Source: Otatea glauca
Taxonomy: Eukaryota > Streptophyta > Magnoliopsida > Poales > Poaceae
Assembly (NCBI GenBank): GCA_036346275.1
Contig: CM070721.1
Coordinates: 49,749,869-49,813,868 of the forward strand
DNA length: 64,000 nucleotides
Reading direction: 5' to 3'
In this document: piece after piece, positions 23,051 to 33,791 of the stretch
Layout: each line of letters starts with the position of its first letter
How positions within the stretch are numbered: the first letter of the stretch is position 1
The notes under the pieces: model-generated
What the model was told of the DNA's origin: nothing
The model's database searches: none
What the model saw: the letters and a program-made list of their open reading frames with translations, nothing else
Translations under genes and position numbers: made by a program

Positions 23051-24506
23051 CTACCCACCGAATTTTTCTTTCAATTGGGGCACTAACCCTTGGAAAGCTA
23101 AATTGACTAATTGATTATTAGGCAGAGAGTAAACTAAAACACCGATTGCTAACCTCTTAATATAATCACTTACTGATTCCTCAAAATTTTGTTGAACAGA
23201 ACTTAAATATGAAATTCTAAGTTCTAAACTTTCATAGAAAAAGTATTCGTGAAATTGGCTCTCCAAATCGGTCCAAGAATTAACTGAATTCGGGGGTAAT
23301 GTAGTAAATCATGTAAAGGCTATCCTTGACAAAGATAATGGGAAAAATTTTATCCTTAAACCATCGGAGCTAGCTGCTTCTCCGCATTTCACAATAAAAC
23401 ACTCAATATGTTCCAAGGTAGTGGTGGAATCGGTGGAATCGTCTCCCGAAAATTTTGCAAAATCAGAAACTCTGAAGTTATTAGGATATGGTATTCGATA
23501 GCCAGTGACCCTCCCTTTTAGCCATATGCCAAACTGGTCTCATAAATCTGCGGTTATTTGATCGGCCCAAGCGACTGTATTAGCTGATGGTGGTTGTGGT
23601 ACTTACTAACTACGATCGTAGTTGGCATGTTGCCCCCTGAGTGTCGACTCGGCTTGGTATGGCACCTGGGCTGGCTATGATTGATAGGGGTGCTCATAGC
23701 CGATGTTTTGCTTTTCACACATCGGCTCTAGTAGCAGAACAAAAGGTTCTGAGTATATCTCAACTCTATATGGGGCCATATTCCTATGCGAAATCAGCTC
23801 ATTGTACTGTGGACGCACCGGAGGTTCCATCGGCTGTGTAACCGATTGTGGATATACGTAAAAGGGGGTTGATGGTGGTAAGCTAGCCTGGGAGTCCAAC
23901 TTGGCGTCATCGATATGTGCACGGTAATGGCAGATCCTGCTTGCGCCAGGATCACGTGGTAGGATTATGGTTGGCTGCGTTGGCATCAGAGTTGGGATCG
24001 AAGCCGATGGTTTAGGATCGTCTACTGGCCCATAGTTTGCATTTTTGGTGCTATGGAATAGGCTAGGTAAGCTGGCAGCATATGCATTGGGTCAAGTAAA
24101 GTTTCCCCACCGATGCTAGTTCTTGTGCCAAGGCTTTGATGCTGCTGGCTATCATCGGATTAAGTTTGGTCACTAGAGCTGATGATTGGTTAATCAAAGC
24201 ACGGTGCACAGATTGGTTAATTATATCGGACAATTCAGCCTGTTCAGGCATGTATCGACTTACCGGCCTGTCGTTCGAAGCAATTGTAGCCTGCTTGTCA
24301 TCAGAGAAATTCACTGTTGGCAATGCACTCTTCAAAGTAACACCACGTCGGGTCATCTGTTAGCAATTTAACATCATCTCCTAGAGTGTGACCTTCTGAT
24401 CCTCAATTTCTTTTCGTTGTTCTGGCATTAAATCATCCATTGTTGAGATGATTATGGCATCGAAAACAACATCAAATGGAGGAAGCGATTTCCCTGAAGA
24501 TGTCAT
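23051..24506 (-). pseudogene. Tat B2 gag, decayed
   Basis: Likely start at ATG 24506 (MTSSGKSLPP), with two in-frame stops before 24356. 24356-24063 is the N-terminal part and 23986-23675 a Pro-rich central part. 23266-23051 is the retrotransposon gag core (SQFHEYFFYESLELRISYL, FEESVSDYIKRL, LVNLAFQGLVPQLKEKF). The sequence between 23270 and 23675 is shifted. Confidence 0.8.
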
Positions 24507-24533
24507 CGTGTCCTACCAGGCGTGTCAAAAGTG

Positions 24534-25722
24534 TGTTGGCACCAAAAAAGAGCCAATCGACTTCCACACGCGCGAATGCAGAGTTCAACGAGTTCTAGGC
24601 GTGCTAGCCGATTTGATCTTGCAATTGGCAAGAAAAGAAATCTAAACAGCTATTACAGTCGATTAGATGATAAAGATCTATTTTTCCCGAAAAAGGTGAT
24701 GCACAACAAGATCAGTATGAAAACAAACCTAAGATAACTGGCGTAAGTCGATGATAATCAAAATGGCAATGCGCAACTTTATTGATTAAAAATGAATTAC
24801 AGAGAAAAGATTGCAAGTCTAAAAATTACTCCTAGTCAACGGAAAGTAAATAAAAGTAGATGTGAATAGTTGATTGATTGGCTGATGATCCTCGTCTTGC
24901 CTCTCCACCCCTTTTTATGGTTCCTAGGCCGATCATATCTATTAGCACTAGAATTTAGAAATATACTACCGATTTGTAAGACTAAGTTAAAATTGGATAT
25001 CTAGCCGATATCGGATCAAATAAGGTTTTATCTTCAAGAAATAGAGACCGATCGGTTTATGGTTTGTGACGGATCGAAAAAGGATACGATCAGCCTGCAC
25101 GCTATAAATGGTGACATGAGGCGAGATGAAGAGAACAACACAACAATTAATCAACTTGTATCTACTTTTATTTACTTTCTGTCCACTAGGAACAGTTTTT
25201 TAGATCTAGCTATACTTCTTTGTAATTCGTGTTTGATCAATAAAGTTACGCATCGCCGATTTTGATCATCTTCGATAACGCGAGTTATCTTAGGTTTGTT
25301 TTTATGCCGATCTTGTTGTGCATCACCTTTTTCAGAAAAAACAGATCTTTACATATCATCTATTCGGCTTTAATAGCTGTTTAGATCTATCTTGCTGATT
25401 GTATCATCAAATCGGTTGTGAACACTTATTTTCGATCAATCTTGCTGATTGCAGGATCAAATCGGCTGGCACATCTCAAACCAAATTTAAACCTAGTGTT
25501 TGCATGTGTTGAGGCCGATGGACTCTTTTTCAGCACCAACAATATCCTTCTTTGATTCCTCAATCTATCGTGCCCTTCTCCGATTCCTCAAATCCACAAT
25601 TCATATCGGTCTCAACTTTCGAGAGACAAATTCCACTTTAAACCGATATTAGTTAAGATTCTTTATCCATACTTAAACTCACTTCCTAATTCGACCGCTT
25701 CTGCCAAATTCTAGTGTCAACA
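24534..25722 (-). repeat. 5' LTR of Tat B2, interrupted
   Basis: On the plus strand it starts TGTTGGCACC and ends AGTGTCAACA. 24534-24939 and 25547-25722 together match 14066-14614. The middle is a separate solo LTR (24940-25541). Next to the interruption, ccttctttgattcctcaa and cccttctccgattcctcaa form a short tandem duplication. Left of the LTR the minus strand reads TTTTGACACGCCTGG where the PBS should be; I cannot assign the tRNA. Confidence 0.85.
24940..25541 (+). repeat. Solo LTR nested in the 5' LTR of B2
   Basis: Same family as the LTR at 11833-12511 but opposite in orientation to its host LTR. It begins TATTAGCAC (TG decayed to TA) and ends CACCAACA. It is flanked by the direct repeat atatc at 24935-24939 and 25542-25546. 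A GCTATAAATGG TATA-like box lies near 25101. A solo LTR with a target duplication is the product of LTR-LTR recombination in a full element. Confidence 0.88.
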
Positions 25723-25937
25723 CTGGATAAATATATTTCAGCACCCACCGAAATGATTTAATTTTGCTGAAACCCTGATCTGGTCTCCTTGCCTTCCCCC
25801 TTACTGTAAGCCTCGGGTTCTTCCCTCTCCACTCAGCGTTGTTGCCGAGATTGAGGACCAAATCATCTTGTATTCCCGATGGCCAACCGGTGCTTCGTCG
25901 AGCAATTCGCTGGTGTTTCTCGCAGTGGCTGATCCTT

Positions 25938-26228
25938 TAGGGTGTGTTTCTAAGGCTAAAGGGTGAATGGGATGATTTTATCTATTTTTTTACACCTATC
26001 ATGCTGTTTTATTGGATGGATAGGCGGATAAAGGTAGCTAAGGAACTGAAATATTCCTCATAGATGCTGGATGAAGCCATCCAATGAAATTGATTGGATG
26101 AGACTGTCCAACTCTCATTCCACTAACTAAATATGAACTCTCACCCTATCTACCATCCAAATCTCATCTCTTTAACCAAACAAAAATTTAACTCATCCTA
26201 TCTTATCCCTTTAACCAAGCATAAATTT
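25938..26228. mobile_element. MITE-like inverted-repeat element (right end imperfect)
   Basis: Left end AGGGTGTGTTTCTAAGGCTAAAGGG (25939 on) is an imperfect inverse of the right end, ...ATCCCTTTAACCAAGCAT (to about 26222), and the interior has complementary GGATGG/CCATCC words. The right end appears twice (ctctttaaccaaaca, then ccctttaaccaagca). No transposase. Superfamily not assignable with confidence. 25723-25937 is plain spacer. Confidence 0.45.
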
Positions 26229-27414
26229 GGATAGTTTCATCCCTACTAGAGTAAATGAACTTATCGCATCTACCCTTTGTCCTAACCGACTTAGTGAGTT
26301 CCTCCTGAAGAAGGGATACTCCAGTAATGATGATTGTCCCTGTGTGTTCATAAAGAAATCCCAGAATGGATTTTGTATCATCTCAATTTATGTCGATGAT
26401 CTGAATAACATCGGAACCACAGAGGAGATAAAGGAAGCAAGTTCTTATCTTATGACGGAGTTTGAGATAAAATATTTGGGTAAAACCAAATATTGCTTAG
26501 GCCTGCAGCTAGAGTATTTCTTAAAAGGAACTTTTGTACACCAGTCTACCTATACCAAGAAGGTATTGAAAACATTTAATATGGATAAATCTCATCTTTT
26601 AAAGACCCTCATGGTCGTAAGATCCCTTGAAGTGGATAAAAACCCTTTTAGATGCAGGATGAAAAATGAGGAAATCTTAGAACCTGAAGTCCTATACTTA
26701 AGCGTTATTGGAGCACTTATATATCTTGCGAATTGCACAAGGCCTGATATTGTATTCGCAGTAAATTTGCTAGTAAGAGACAGTGCAGCCCCAACTAGAA
26801 GACACTGGTCTAATGTTAAGACTTTACTCAGATACCTCCAAGGTGCACAAGATCTTAGATTGTTTTACCGGAAGAACCAAGACTTAACCATAGTGGGATA
26901 TATGGATGCTAGCTATTTGTTTGGTTCTCACAGTGCCAAATCTCATACTGGTTTTGTATTTCTCTGCAATGGTACAACCGTTCCTTGGCGGTTTTTTGAG
27001 CAGACCTTGGTAGCCACTTTTACCGACCACTTAGAGATTATAGCTTTATATGAAGCCTCACATGAGTATGTTTGGCTAAGACGTGTGATTAACCATATCC
27101 GGAAGTCATGTGGTCTTAATACCGTCGATACCCTCACGATTATCTATAAAGATAATACTGCTTGTGTTGCACAAATGCAAATGGGTTATGTTAAAAGGAA
27201 TATCACGAAGCATATTATCCTTAGATTTTTCTATGTTCACGAACTCCAGAAGAATGGTGAGGTAAAAATTCTACAAACTAAGTCATGTGAAAATCTAACA
27301 GATTTATTCACCGGGTCTTTGCCAAAATCTAATTTTCAAATATGTGTGAATGGCATTGGAATGAGACGACTTAGATATATGCAGAGTTCAAGGGGAGTAA
27401 ATCCTAAACCATGA
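26227..27414 (+). pseudogene. Copia reverse transcriptase C-terminus and RNase H (5'-truncated)
   Basis: A 395-codon open frame, but similarity to copia starts only about residue 17 (PNRLSEFLLKKGYS); the residues before belong to flanking DNA, so its ATG is not a real start. It has the RT box IISIYVDDLNNIG, FEIKYLGKTKYCLGLQLEY, YLANCTRPDIVFAVNLL, and the RNase H domain with VGYMDASYLFG, EIIALYEASHEYVWLRR, IIYKDNTACVAQ and KHI. The adjoining gag, protease, integrase and RT N-terminus are absent. It is related to the copia element D at 36118-37093 (for example CGLN...YKDNTACVAQMQMGYVK). Confidence 0.9.
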
Positions 27415-27802
27415 CCCTTAGTATAGTCCTAAAGATTTTAATTTAAATCCAGAAGATTACAAGTTGCACTCTTTTTCCCTTAGTAAGTTTTTATGAAGTT
27501 TTCTCACATAAAGATTTTTAATGAGGCAACTAGTGTAACATAGTGTGCGAGTATAATGTACTCTTTTTTTCCATTGGGTTTTTGAGAGGAGTTTTTGATG
27601 AGACATGTGCATTACGCGGTATTCGCCCAACAGTAAGTGTTGAGATATGGATGGGCTCTGAGTCCTAATTGTACAAATATTGTTTGACTCTATCTTTGTG
27701 TGGGCTAATTCAAATCTCTCTTGTTTGCTACTACTATATATTTGGCACCCCTTTTACAAAAAAATCAATCTAATAGAGAGAAAACAATTTTGTCTCCTAA
27801 CA
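26268..27802 (+). mobile_element. 3' fragment of a Ty1/copia element
   Basis: RT-RNase H coding end followed by a 3' leader with the words CATTGGGTTTTTGAGAGGAG and TTTTAATGAGGCAAC, common just before the 3' LTR of such copia elements, and a putative LTR at 27638-27802. The 5' two thirds are missing; the break at about 26268 abuts the MITE-like repeat. Confidence 0.75.
27638..27802 (+). repeat. Putative 3' LTR of copia fragment (165 bp)
   Basis: Bounded by TGTTGAGATATGG and CTCCTAACA, with CTATATATTTGGC near 27735 as a TATA box. There is no second copy in the window, and the purine tract before it is weak, so the limits are provisional. Confidence 0.5.
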
Positions 27803-28621
27803 TTGTGTGTGCTCTCTGTTTATGCTTACTGTTCTTTTGATACATTATGATTGATCAAGAATGGGCGACGTCGTTTTACAACAAGAACAACTGTCTTGGA
27901 TTTTTTAGACGCACTACTCTCTTGGATTTTGTTTGGTTTCCACCCGTTCCAAGCGGGTGCCAATCACCAATAGTTTGAGCTTTGAAGTAACCCTAGTTCC
28001 CATCCATTTGGCCATTTCAACCTCGGATTTCGACGAGCCGGCACTACCGATATTCACGAAAAAACGAATGGTTTCGAAAGTCAAACGAATTTGAAATCTA
28101 GTCAAACCGTGGAGCGAAATTCGAACGAAAAGTTGGAAAACTGCTCGAAAAGGGGTGAATTTCAAGTGATTTTCGCGAAAATCGGTGATAGGTTGAAAAA
28201 TTGCAAAAATATGTTGTAAAGTTCCAAACTTTGCTTTTTTTTCAAAAAAAATATTCACACCAGATGTCATAAATCTATTAATATTAATTTTAGGGAACTT
28301 CAGGATAAATTTTTACAAATTTTTAAAATTTGAATTTTAACCTAGACGGTAAGCCAAACAAGATCCTTCTCCGAACCAGAGCGATACAAATTTCGCGAAT
28401 TTCGAAGTTTTCGACGAAAAGTGAAACCTGTCGCACGACATCTCCCGTGCCATTCTGTCGAAGCCGACGTGTCCCATTTTACGTTCGCAAAAACCGTCCA
28501 CTGACACCACAGCCGATTGGGAAGCAAACGGCAATCCGATCCAAAGCTCCATACTGCCGAGCGCGTTACGCCGTGCCCCACGAGCTCGCTCGCACCGCCG
28601 CCCGGCGCCGGGAGCGGGCAG
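27803..28621 (+). promoter_or_regulatory. Upstream region and probable 5' UTR of the methyltransferase gene
   Basis: No gene or repeat family recognised. The sequence turns from AT-rich (28190-28340) to GC-rich (28550 on) close to the first exon, as is usual for grass genes. No TATA box could be assigned with confidence. Confidence 0.4.
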
Positions 28622-31600
28622 ATGGCGGCGGCGGCGGCGGCTGTGGCCACGCGTGCTTACGAGGCGGCGGCGCGGTCCGCGCTTGCGGCGCTGGAGCGCA
28701 ACCTCCTCCCCGACGCGGTCACCCGGCGGCTGACGCGCCTCCTGCTCGCGCAGCGCCTCCGCCTCGGCTACCTCCCCTCCGCGCCGCTCCAGCTCCACCA
28801 CCTCCTCCTCTTCGCCCACTGTACGTACCGCCCGCCCCCGCCCCAATGCAACCCGTTGGTTACTTTCTTGGCGTCGGCGGCTTCCTTTGGTTCGGTGGTG
28901 CTGCTATCTTTGGATGGATTCTTGACTTCTTGAGAAATTGCAGCGTGTCGGGGACTACTTTTTTCAGCCAGATGGGGGTGATCCCCTCCGATTTCTATTA
29001 ATTTTATAAACCATATGGTCCATGCCAAGTCTATTACATAGTGGAGTACTACCAAGGAAGGAAAAAACATTGGCGATATGCAGTTTTTGCCATATACGGT
29101 ACAGACAACGCTACGCACCATGTATTAACTCTGTTGGGGACTGAATTCTTGTGCTCCTTGCGTACTGATTACCAGTTAGAAATGGGATCTAGCGATAACC
29201 TGTCCATCACTGAGCTAGATTGCATACGTCAGCCATTGGCACCAAGATTCATCGTAACTCCAGTGAAGACCTACCGGTGACAAATGTCTTGCTAGCTGTC
29301 TATATAGGAGTACCCGCTACCTTTAGTACAAGTCATTTTAGTTCTGTTGTTAGTTTCTTCTGGGTTTGATTCCTCTGTCGGTAAGTATAGTGACACATGT
29401 AAAATTTGGTTTGTGATGCAGCTCTTGAAGAGATGCCCATTGCAATAGAAACCGACAAAGCTAAAGCCCAACACTATGAGCTTCCAACCACATTTTTCAA
29501 GCTAGTGCTTGGAAGAAATCTCAAATACAGGTTTTGTGTTGCAGTTGATGCATACCAGTGCCAACTGCCAAGTTTTTTTATATGACTGGTTTCTGAGTGG
29601 CAAATGGTTAGCTAATCCAGTGGCAATAGTTACTTTCATAAATTAACTGTACATTAATTTTTCAGTTCCTGTTACTTCCCTGATGATTCGAGCACCCTAG
29701 AAGATGCTGAGGTTGCAATGATGGAATTGTATTGTGAGAGGGCACAACTACAAGATGGCCAAAGCGTCCTTGATGTTGGATGTGGCTGGGGATCCCTCTC
29801 TTTGTACATAGCAAAGCAATATAAGAACTGCAGTATTACAGGGATATGCAACTCAACGACACAAAAGGCCTTTATAGAAGAGCAGTGTAGGTAAGTGGAA
29901 TGGTCTTACAGCTGAGGCGGTTTGATGAGTGGATTCTCTTTGCCATGTAGTGGCGATTGTATGTTCCACATGACCCTTTTAAATGGGCATTGCAACTATT
30001 GATGACACTGCAATTTGATTTCAATTTCATCACGTAGCCATATTACTTATTTTATTTGTAATTATTTCAAATAGTGAAGTTTCACTAGCACATAAACCAT
30101 GGATAGTAGGATATGATTAACCCATGACGTCCTCAATATTAGCTCCAGTGTTAACAGAAATGATCTTTCGCATGCATAAACCTTTGCTAGATATGCAGAT
30201 AGATTTTCTACTACCGTTTGACCCAATGATTTTTATTTTTCCTGCATGAAATACTTTGTGTGTGCCACTTCATTTCTGTTACAGGGGAAATGAGCTATCA
30301 AATGTTGAGATAATTGTGGCAGACATCAGCAAGTTTGAGATGGAGCGTTCGTTTGACAGGATCATATCGATAGAGATGTTCGAGGTATAACCAATTTGGT
30401 GTTTCTGTGTTTTTTTTATTCATAGGCAAAGGAGTGTGTGTAATGGGCCTGTTGTGCAGCACATGAAAAACTACAAAGCACTTCTTAAGAAGTTATCAAG
30501 GTGGATGAAAGAGGACAGCTTATTATTTGTTCACTACTTCTGCCACAAGACATTTGCGTATCACTTTGAGGTATAACCCTGCATTTTCACTAGTCATTTG
30601 GTCTCGGATTCATCTAAAATAGCTTTCCCATTATATGGATCATGCTACCACCTGTTATAGCTGTAACTGTGTTTGTGTTTGGTTGGCGCATGGCAAATTG
30701 AAAATCTAAATACCTGTGATAGCTGTAACTTGGTCCACTCTCACGAGTAGTAGGTTCATGAGTAGTAGCAGCACAGGCAGCAGCAGCAACAAAGTGGGAG
30801 CAGCAACGGCGTCAGCAGAAGGAGCAGCAGCGGCGTTAGCAGAGGCAGCGGCAAAGGCGGATCAGGATTAGCAACAGCAGTAGAGGGGGATCGTCAGATC
30901 GGGATTGGGGATCTTACCGAAGCTAGAGGCGCCGGTAGGTGGAGGTGACGGAGGTGGCGGCGAAGGTCCCATCCAGCCATCCCCTCTCCTCTCCACGTGC
31001 TAGGGTTAGGTGACTCTTGTCCCTTCATCCTGTGACTCCCGTCCTCTGCTTTTACCAGGCCTTATGACCATTCGGCCATCGCTATGCCTGGACTGGATGT
31101 CTAGTTGCTCGCCGCCTCGATTGGACGTCTAGGCAGTCGCCTAACGCCCTCCAGTCGAGGCGCTGGGTCTTGGCATCCCCCTCCGGCAGCTGGGACACCT
31201 AGGCGATGCCGAGATAACCATAGATAGGAGTTCCTTGGGGTAAAGTTAATAATTCCCAGTGATACCATTTGCTAGTGTTGTAGGAAGTAATTCTTATAAT
31301 ATTATTGTTAGATTAATCTTGTTGCTCAATAAGTTGTGAAATATTAAGTTGTTGAGTAGTGACATGCAAGTTGTTAGTTTGTTGAATTAGTAGTGCACGT
31401 GTGGGATTAGTTTGTTAGTTAGTTGCGTGTAAAGTGCAACGTGAAAATGCATGTGGACCCGGCCATGAGGTGTGGACATGCATAGTTAGTTGAGATAAGC
31501 ATGAGTTGTAGGGGTATTTAAGTGGCCTTAGAGCTGCGTGAGAGATACCAGGTATAAGAGCAAGAGGAGATAATGAGCTAAGCAATTGCGACACAACAAA

Positions 31601-33696
31601 GAAGCTTTGTTCCTTCTTCCAACGTGTGAGTTCGTGTGTGTTCCAGCTAGATAAAACTATGTGTGAGTTTTCTCCAGGGTTTAGGCCAACAAGTGGTATC
31701 AAAGCCATGTGTGCTTTCTCATGATGACGAGAATAACGAAATCCAAGTCTTCATCACCGTCAAGTCATGTCACCGGCGAAGGAGAATTGGATCCGTGGTT
31801 GAGGTTGGGGTCACTCGCAAGTTGTGTCACCAACGGTGAAAAGGTGATGATGATGGCGTGGAGGCCATCGTTGCAAGAAGAGCCATGGTGTGTTCAATGC
31901 CCAAGATTATGTTAAGGATAGATAGAGGTTCGAGTCTCCGTCGTCGTAGAGTCATGTCACCGGCGGAGAAGCGACAGCAAAGAGGAGAGAAGAGAAAAGC
32001 CTTGGCTAGGCAGTTGCGGCCATGTGCGAAACTCTGTGTGCGAGTTCGTTCTCTGTGCTTATCTCCTCCAAGTGAGAAGTTGTACATGTTCATCCTCTTC
32101 CTCGTGAAAAGCGTGTGTTCTTGTGTGAGTTGAGTCCACGAGATAGCGTGAGTGATCCAGGGCTTTGCTAACTTCATGGTGGAGAAGCGGTAGCACAGGT
32201 ACGGCAACACGAAAGGTGAGCTTGTGTTGCTGACTCGTGCCAAGGCGGGAGGCAGAAATTCTTAAGATGTGTCAGAAGATCGGCCTTCGAATTGGAAGAT
32301 GCAACAAGATTAAGGGGGTGGTTGTTAGATTAATCTTGTTGCTCAGTAAGTTGTGAAATATTAAGTTTGTTAGTTGTTGAGTAGTGACATGCAAGTAGGT
32401 TGTTTGCTAAATTAGTAGTGCACGTGTGGGGTTAGTTGTTAGTTAGTCGCATGTAAAGTGCAACGTGAAAATGCATGTGGACCCCGGCCATGAGGTGTGG
32501 ACGTGCATAGTTAGTTGAGATAAGCATGAGTTGTAGGGGTATTTAAGTGGCCTTAGAGCTGCGTGAGAGATACAAGGTATAAGAGCAAGAGGAGAGAATG
32601 AGCTAAGTAGTTGCGGCACAACAAAGAAGCTTTTTTTCCTTCTTCCAACGTGTGAGTGCGTGTCTGTTCTAGCTAGATAAAACTATGTGTGAGTTTTCTC
32701 CAGGGTTTGGGCCAACAATTATTGCCTTCTGTAAAACGAAATGACTTCATCTCTTATTAAGTTATTCATGTGAAGCACTGTTATTAAATCTATTTATATT
32801 TCTCATGTGAATCATGACCTCACATTTTGAACAGGACAACAACGATGATGATTGGATCACAAGGTATTTCTTCACTGGAGGAACAATGCCATCAGCAAAT
32901 CTCCTTCTCTACTTTCAGGTTAGTTTCTAACTGATCATACATTTTTTTTACATTGAATACTGCCCTTTGCGACTAGACAAATGTGAATATTTGTTGGCTG
33001 GCCATTGATCAATATTCATATGAATATTGATATTTACTTATTATGTTTTTGCAGGAAGATGTATCTGTGGCCAATCATTGGCTTGTCAGTGGCACACATT
33101 ATGCTAGAACTAGGTATATCCTTCCCAAGTTTATAAAGCATCCAAGCCCTATTACTCCATGCATTCTAATATGATTTTAAATGTTCTATTTATTAGTTAG
33201 TAATTCTTGTTAATTAATTAATTAGGGAGGAAATGGAAAATACATTTCAGATCGTGCTCTTAAAAGTAAAAGATGATATGCAATGAACTGTGTAGTAATG
33301 GTTGGAGGGTTATTTCTCGCTTTGCATTTTGCTACTGGTACAAACCAAAGTACATTAACTATTGAAGTTATACGATAAAAGGACAAAATTGCATAACATG
33401 TCAGACAATGAATGCTATCTACCTTAATCCTGTAAACAAATCCTGCATATTGTATGTTAATTGACCTATTTGAACTGAATACTTGTATTATTTTTACCTG
33501 TAGTGAGGAGTGGCTGAAACGTATGGACAAGAACATCTCTTTGATAAGGCCAATCTTTGAGAAAACTTATGGCAAGGAATCAACTACCAAATGGATAGCT
33601 TATTGGCGGACATTCTTCATCTCAGTCGCTGAACTTTTTGGATACAACAATGGTGACGAATGGATGGTAGCGCATTACTTGTTCCGTAAGAAGTAG
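28622..33696 (+). CDS. SAM-dependent N-methyltransferase, coclaurine N-methyltransferase-like (8 exons, 359 aa)
   Basis: Exons: 28622-28820, 29422-29530, 29666-29890, 30285-30384, 30460-30570, 32835-32918, 33055-33113, 33504-33696. All introns are GT-AG and the joined frame is open for 359 codons to TAG. The protein belongs to the CMAS/CNMT family. An Ala-rich N-terminal helix ([20 protein letters not shown]) is followed by [15 protein letters not shown], the SAM-binding motif [16 protein letters not shown], the [13 protein letters not shown] segment (its Glu/His residues are those implicated in catalysis in characterised CNMTs) and the C-terminal [21 protein letters not shown]. Length fits the family. 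No signal peptide is seen. In alkaloid plants CNMT methylates coclaurine; grasses are not known for that pathway, so the substrate here is unknown. Start: this is the first ATG in frame; upstream the frame offers only TTG. Intron 5 (2264 bp) carries a retrotransposon. This is the only intact gene in the window. Confidence 0.93.
30735..31240. repeat. AGC-rich and GC-rich foreign-looking block in intron 5
   Basis: 30760-30870 is rich in GCAGCA/CAGCAG triplets. 30880-31230 is GC-rich with GGCGCCGGTAGGTGGAGG and repeated CGCCT(A/C)G-like words (for example 31130-31210). It differs sharply from the AT-rich intron around it and probably came in with a transposon or captured gene fragment. Element type unknown; no end repeats found. 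Confidence 0.4.
31306..31691 (+). repeat. 5' LTR of the intronic retrotransposon
   Basis: 386 bp, TGTTAGATTAATC to GGCCAACA. Differs from the 3' LTR by scattered substitutions and small indels. Confidence 0.92.
31694..31706 (+). other. Primer-binding site of the intronic retrotransposon
   Basis: TGGTATCAAAGCC starts 2 nt after the 5' LTR; one mismatch to the initiator-Met PBS. Confidence 0.85.
32323..32717 (+). repeat. 3' LTR of the intronic retrotransposon
   Basis: 395 bp, same ends as the 5' LTR. The extra length comes mainly from an added gttagttgttg-like segment near 32360. Confidence 0.92.
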
Positions 33697-33785
33697 AAGG
33701 TACTGCACACGGCATTTCTGGAGCAAAGTAGAACCGCTTGTATGATGTATCAACTAAGGTGCTCTGCAGTGTTTTTTTATTTTCC

Positions 33786-33791
33786 AATAAA
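33786..33791 (+). terminator. Polyadenylation signal of the methyltransferase gene
   Basis: AATAAA 90 bp after the stop codon, preceded by a T-rich stretch; the likely near-upstream element for 3' end formation. Confidence 0.55.

Larger units (their letters stand above)
14066..25722 (-). mobile_element. Tat-type Ty3/gypsy element B2, near complete
   Basis: Minus-strand element. From right to left: 5' LTR (25722-24534, interrupted by a solo LTR), gag, protease, RT-RNase H, a second archaeal-type RNase H, integrase, an antisense PMD gene, a polypurine tract (AAAAATAGGGTGTATA on the minus strand, next to 14614) and the 3' LTR (14614-14066). The dual RNase H and the antisense extra gene are marks of the Tat lineage. 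Flanking pentamers are ctgag (left) and ctgga (right), at best a decayed target duplication. All domains are broken; integrase has lost catalytic residues. Confidence 0.87.
31306..32717 (+). mobile_element. Non-autonomous LTR retrotransposon in intron 5 of the methyltransferase gene
   Basis: 1412 bp: LTRs 31306-31691 and 32323-32717, internal 631 bp, and a perfect target duplication attat (31301-31305 and 32718-32722). The PBS is TGGTATCAAAGCC (31694-31706, tRNA-iMet type) and the purine tract AAGGGGGTGG is at 32312-32321. The interior has no gag or pol domain; the short frame at 31709-31915 is unlike any family I know. It needs enzymes from another element to move. Same strand as the host gene. 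Confidence 0.93.

Noticed and set aside
26227..26275. N-terminal residues of the 395-codon copia frame
   Set aside because: They precede the copia similarity and come from flanking DNA; the ATG is accidental.
28517..28621. Upstream in-frame extension of the methyltransferase
   Set aside because: The frame begins at TTG, not ATG; the first ATG at 28622 gives a usual family length.
28337..28846. Minus-strand 169-codon frame over the first methyltransferase exon
   Set aside because: Shadow of the GC-rich exon; the plus-strand exon is supported by splice sites and by joining with seven others.
30735..31240. Additional exon in intron 5
   Set aside because: The exons on both sides join in phase and match the family without it; the block has stops and triplet repeats.
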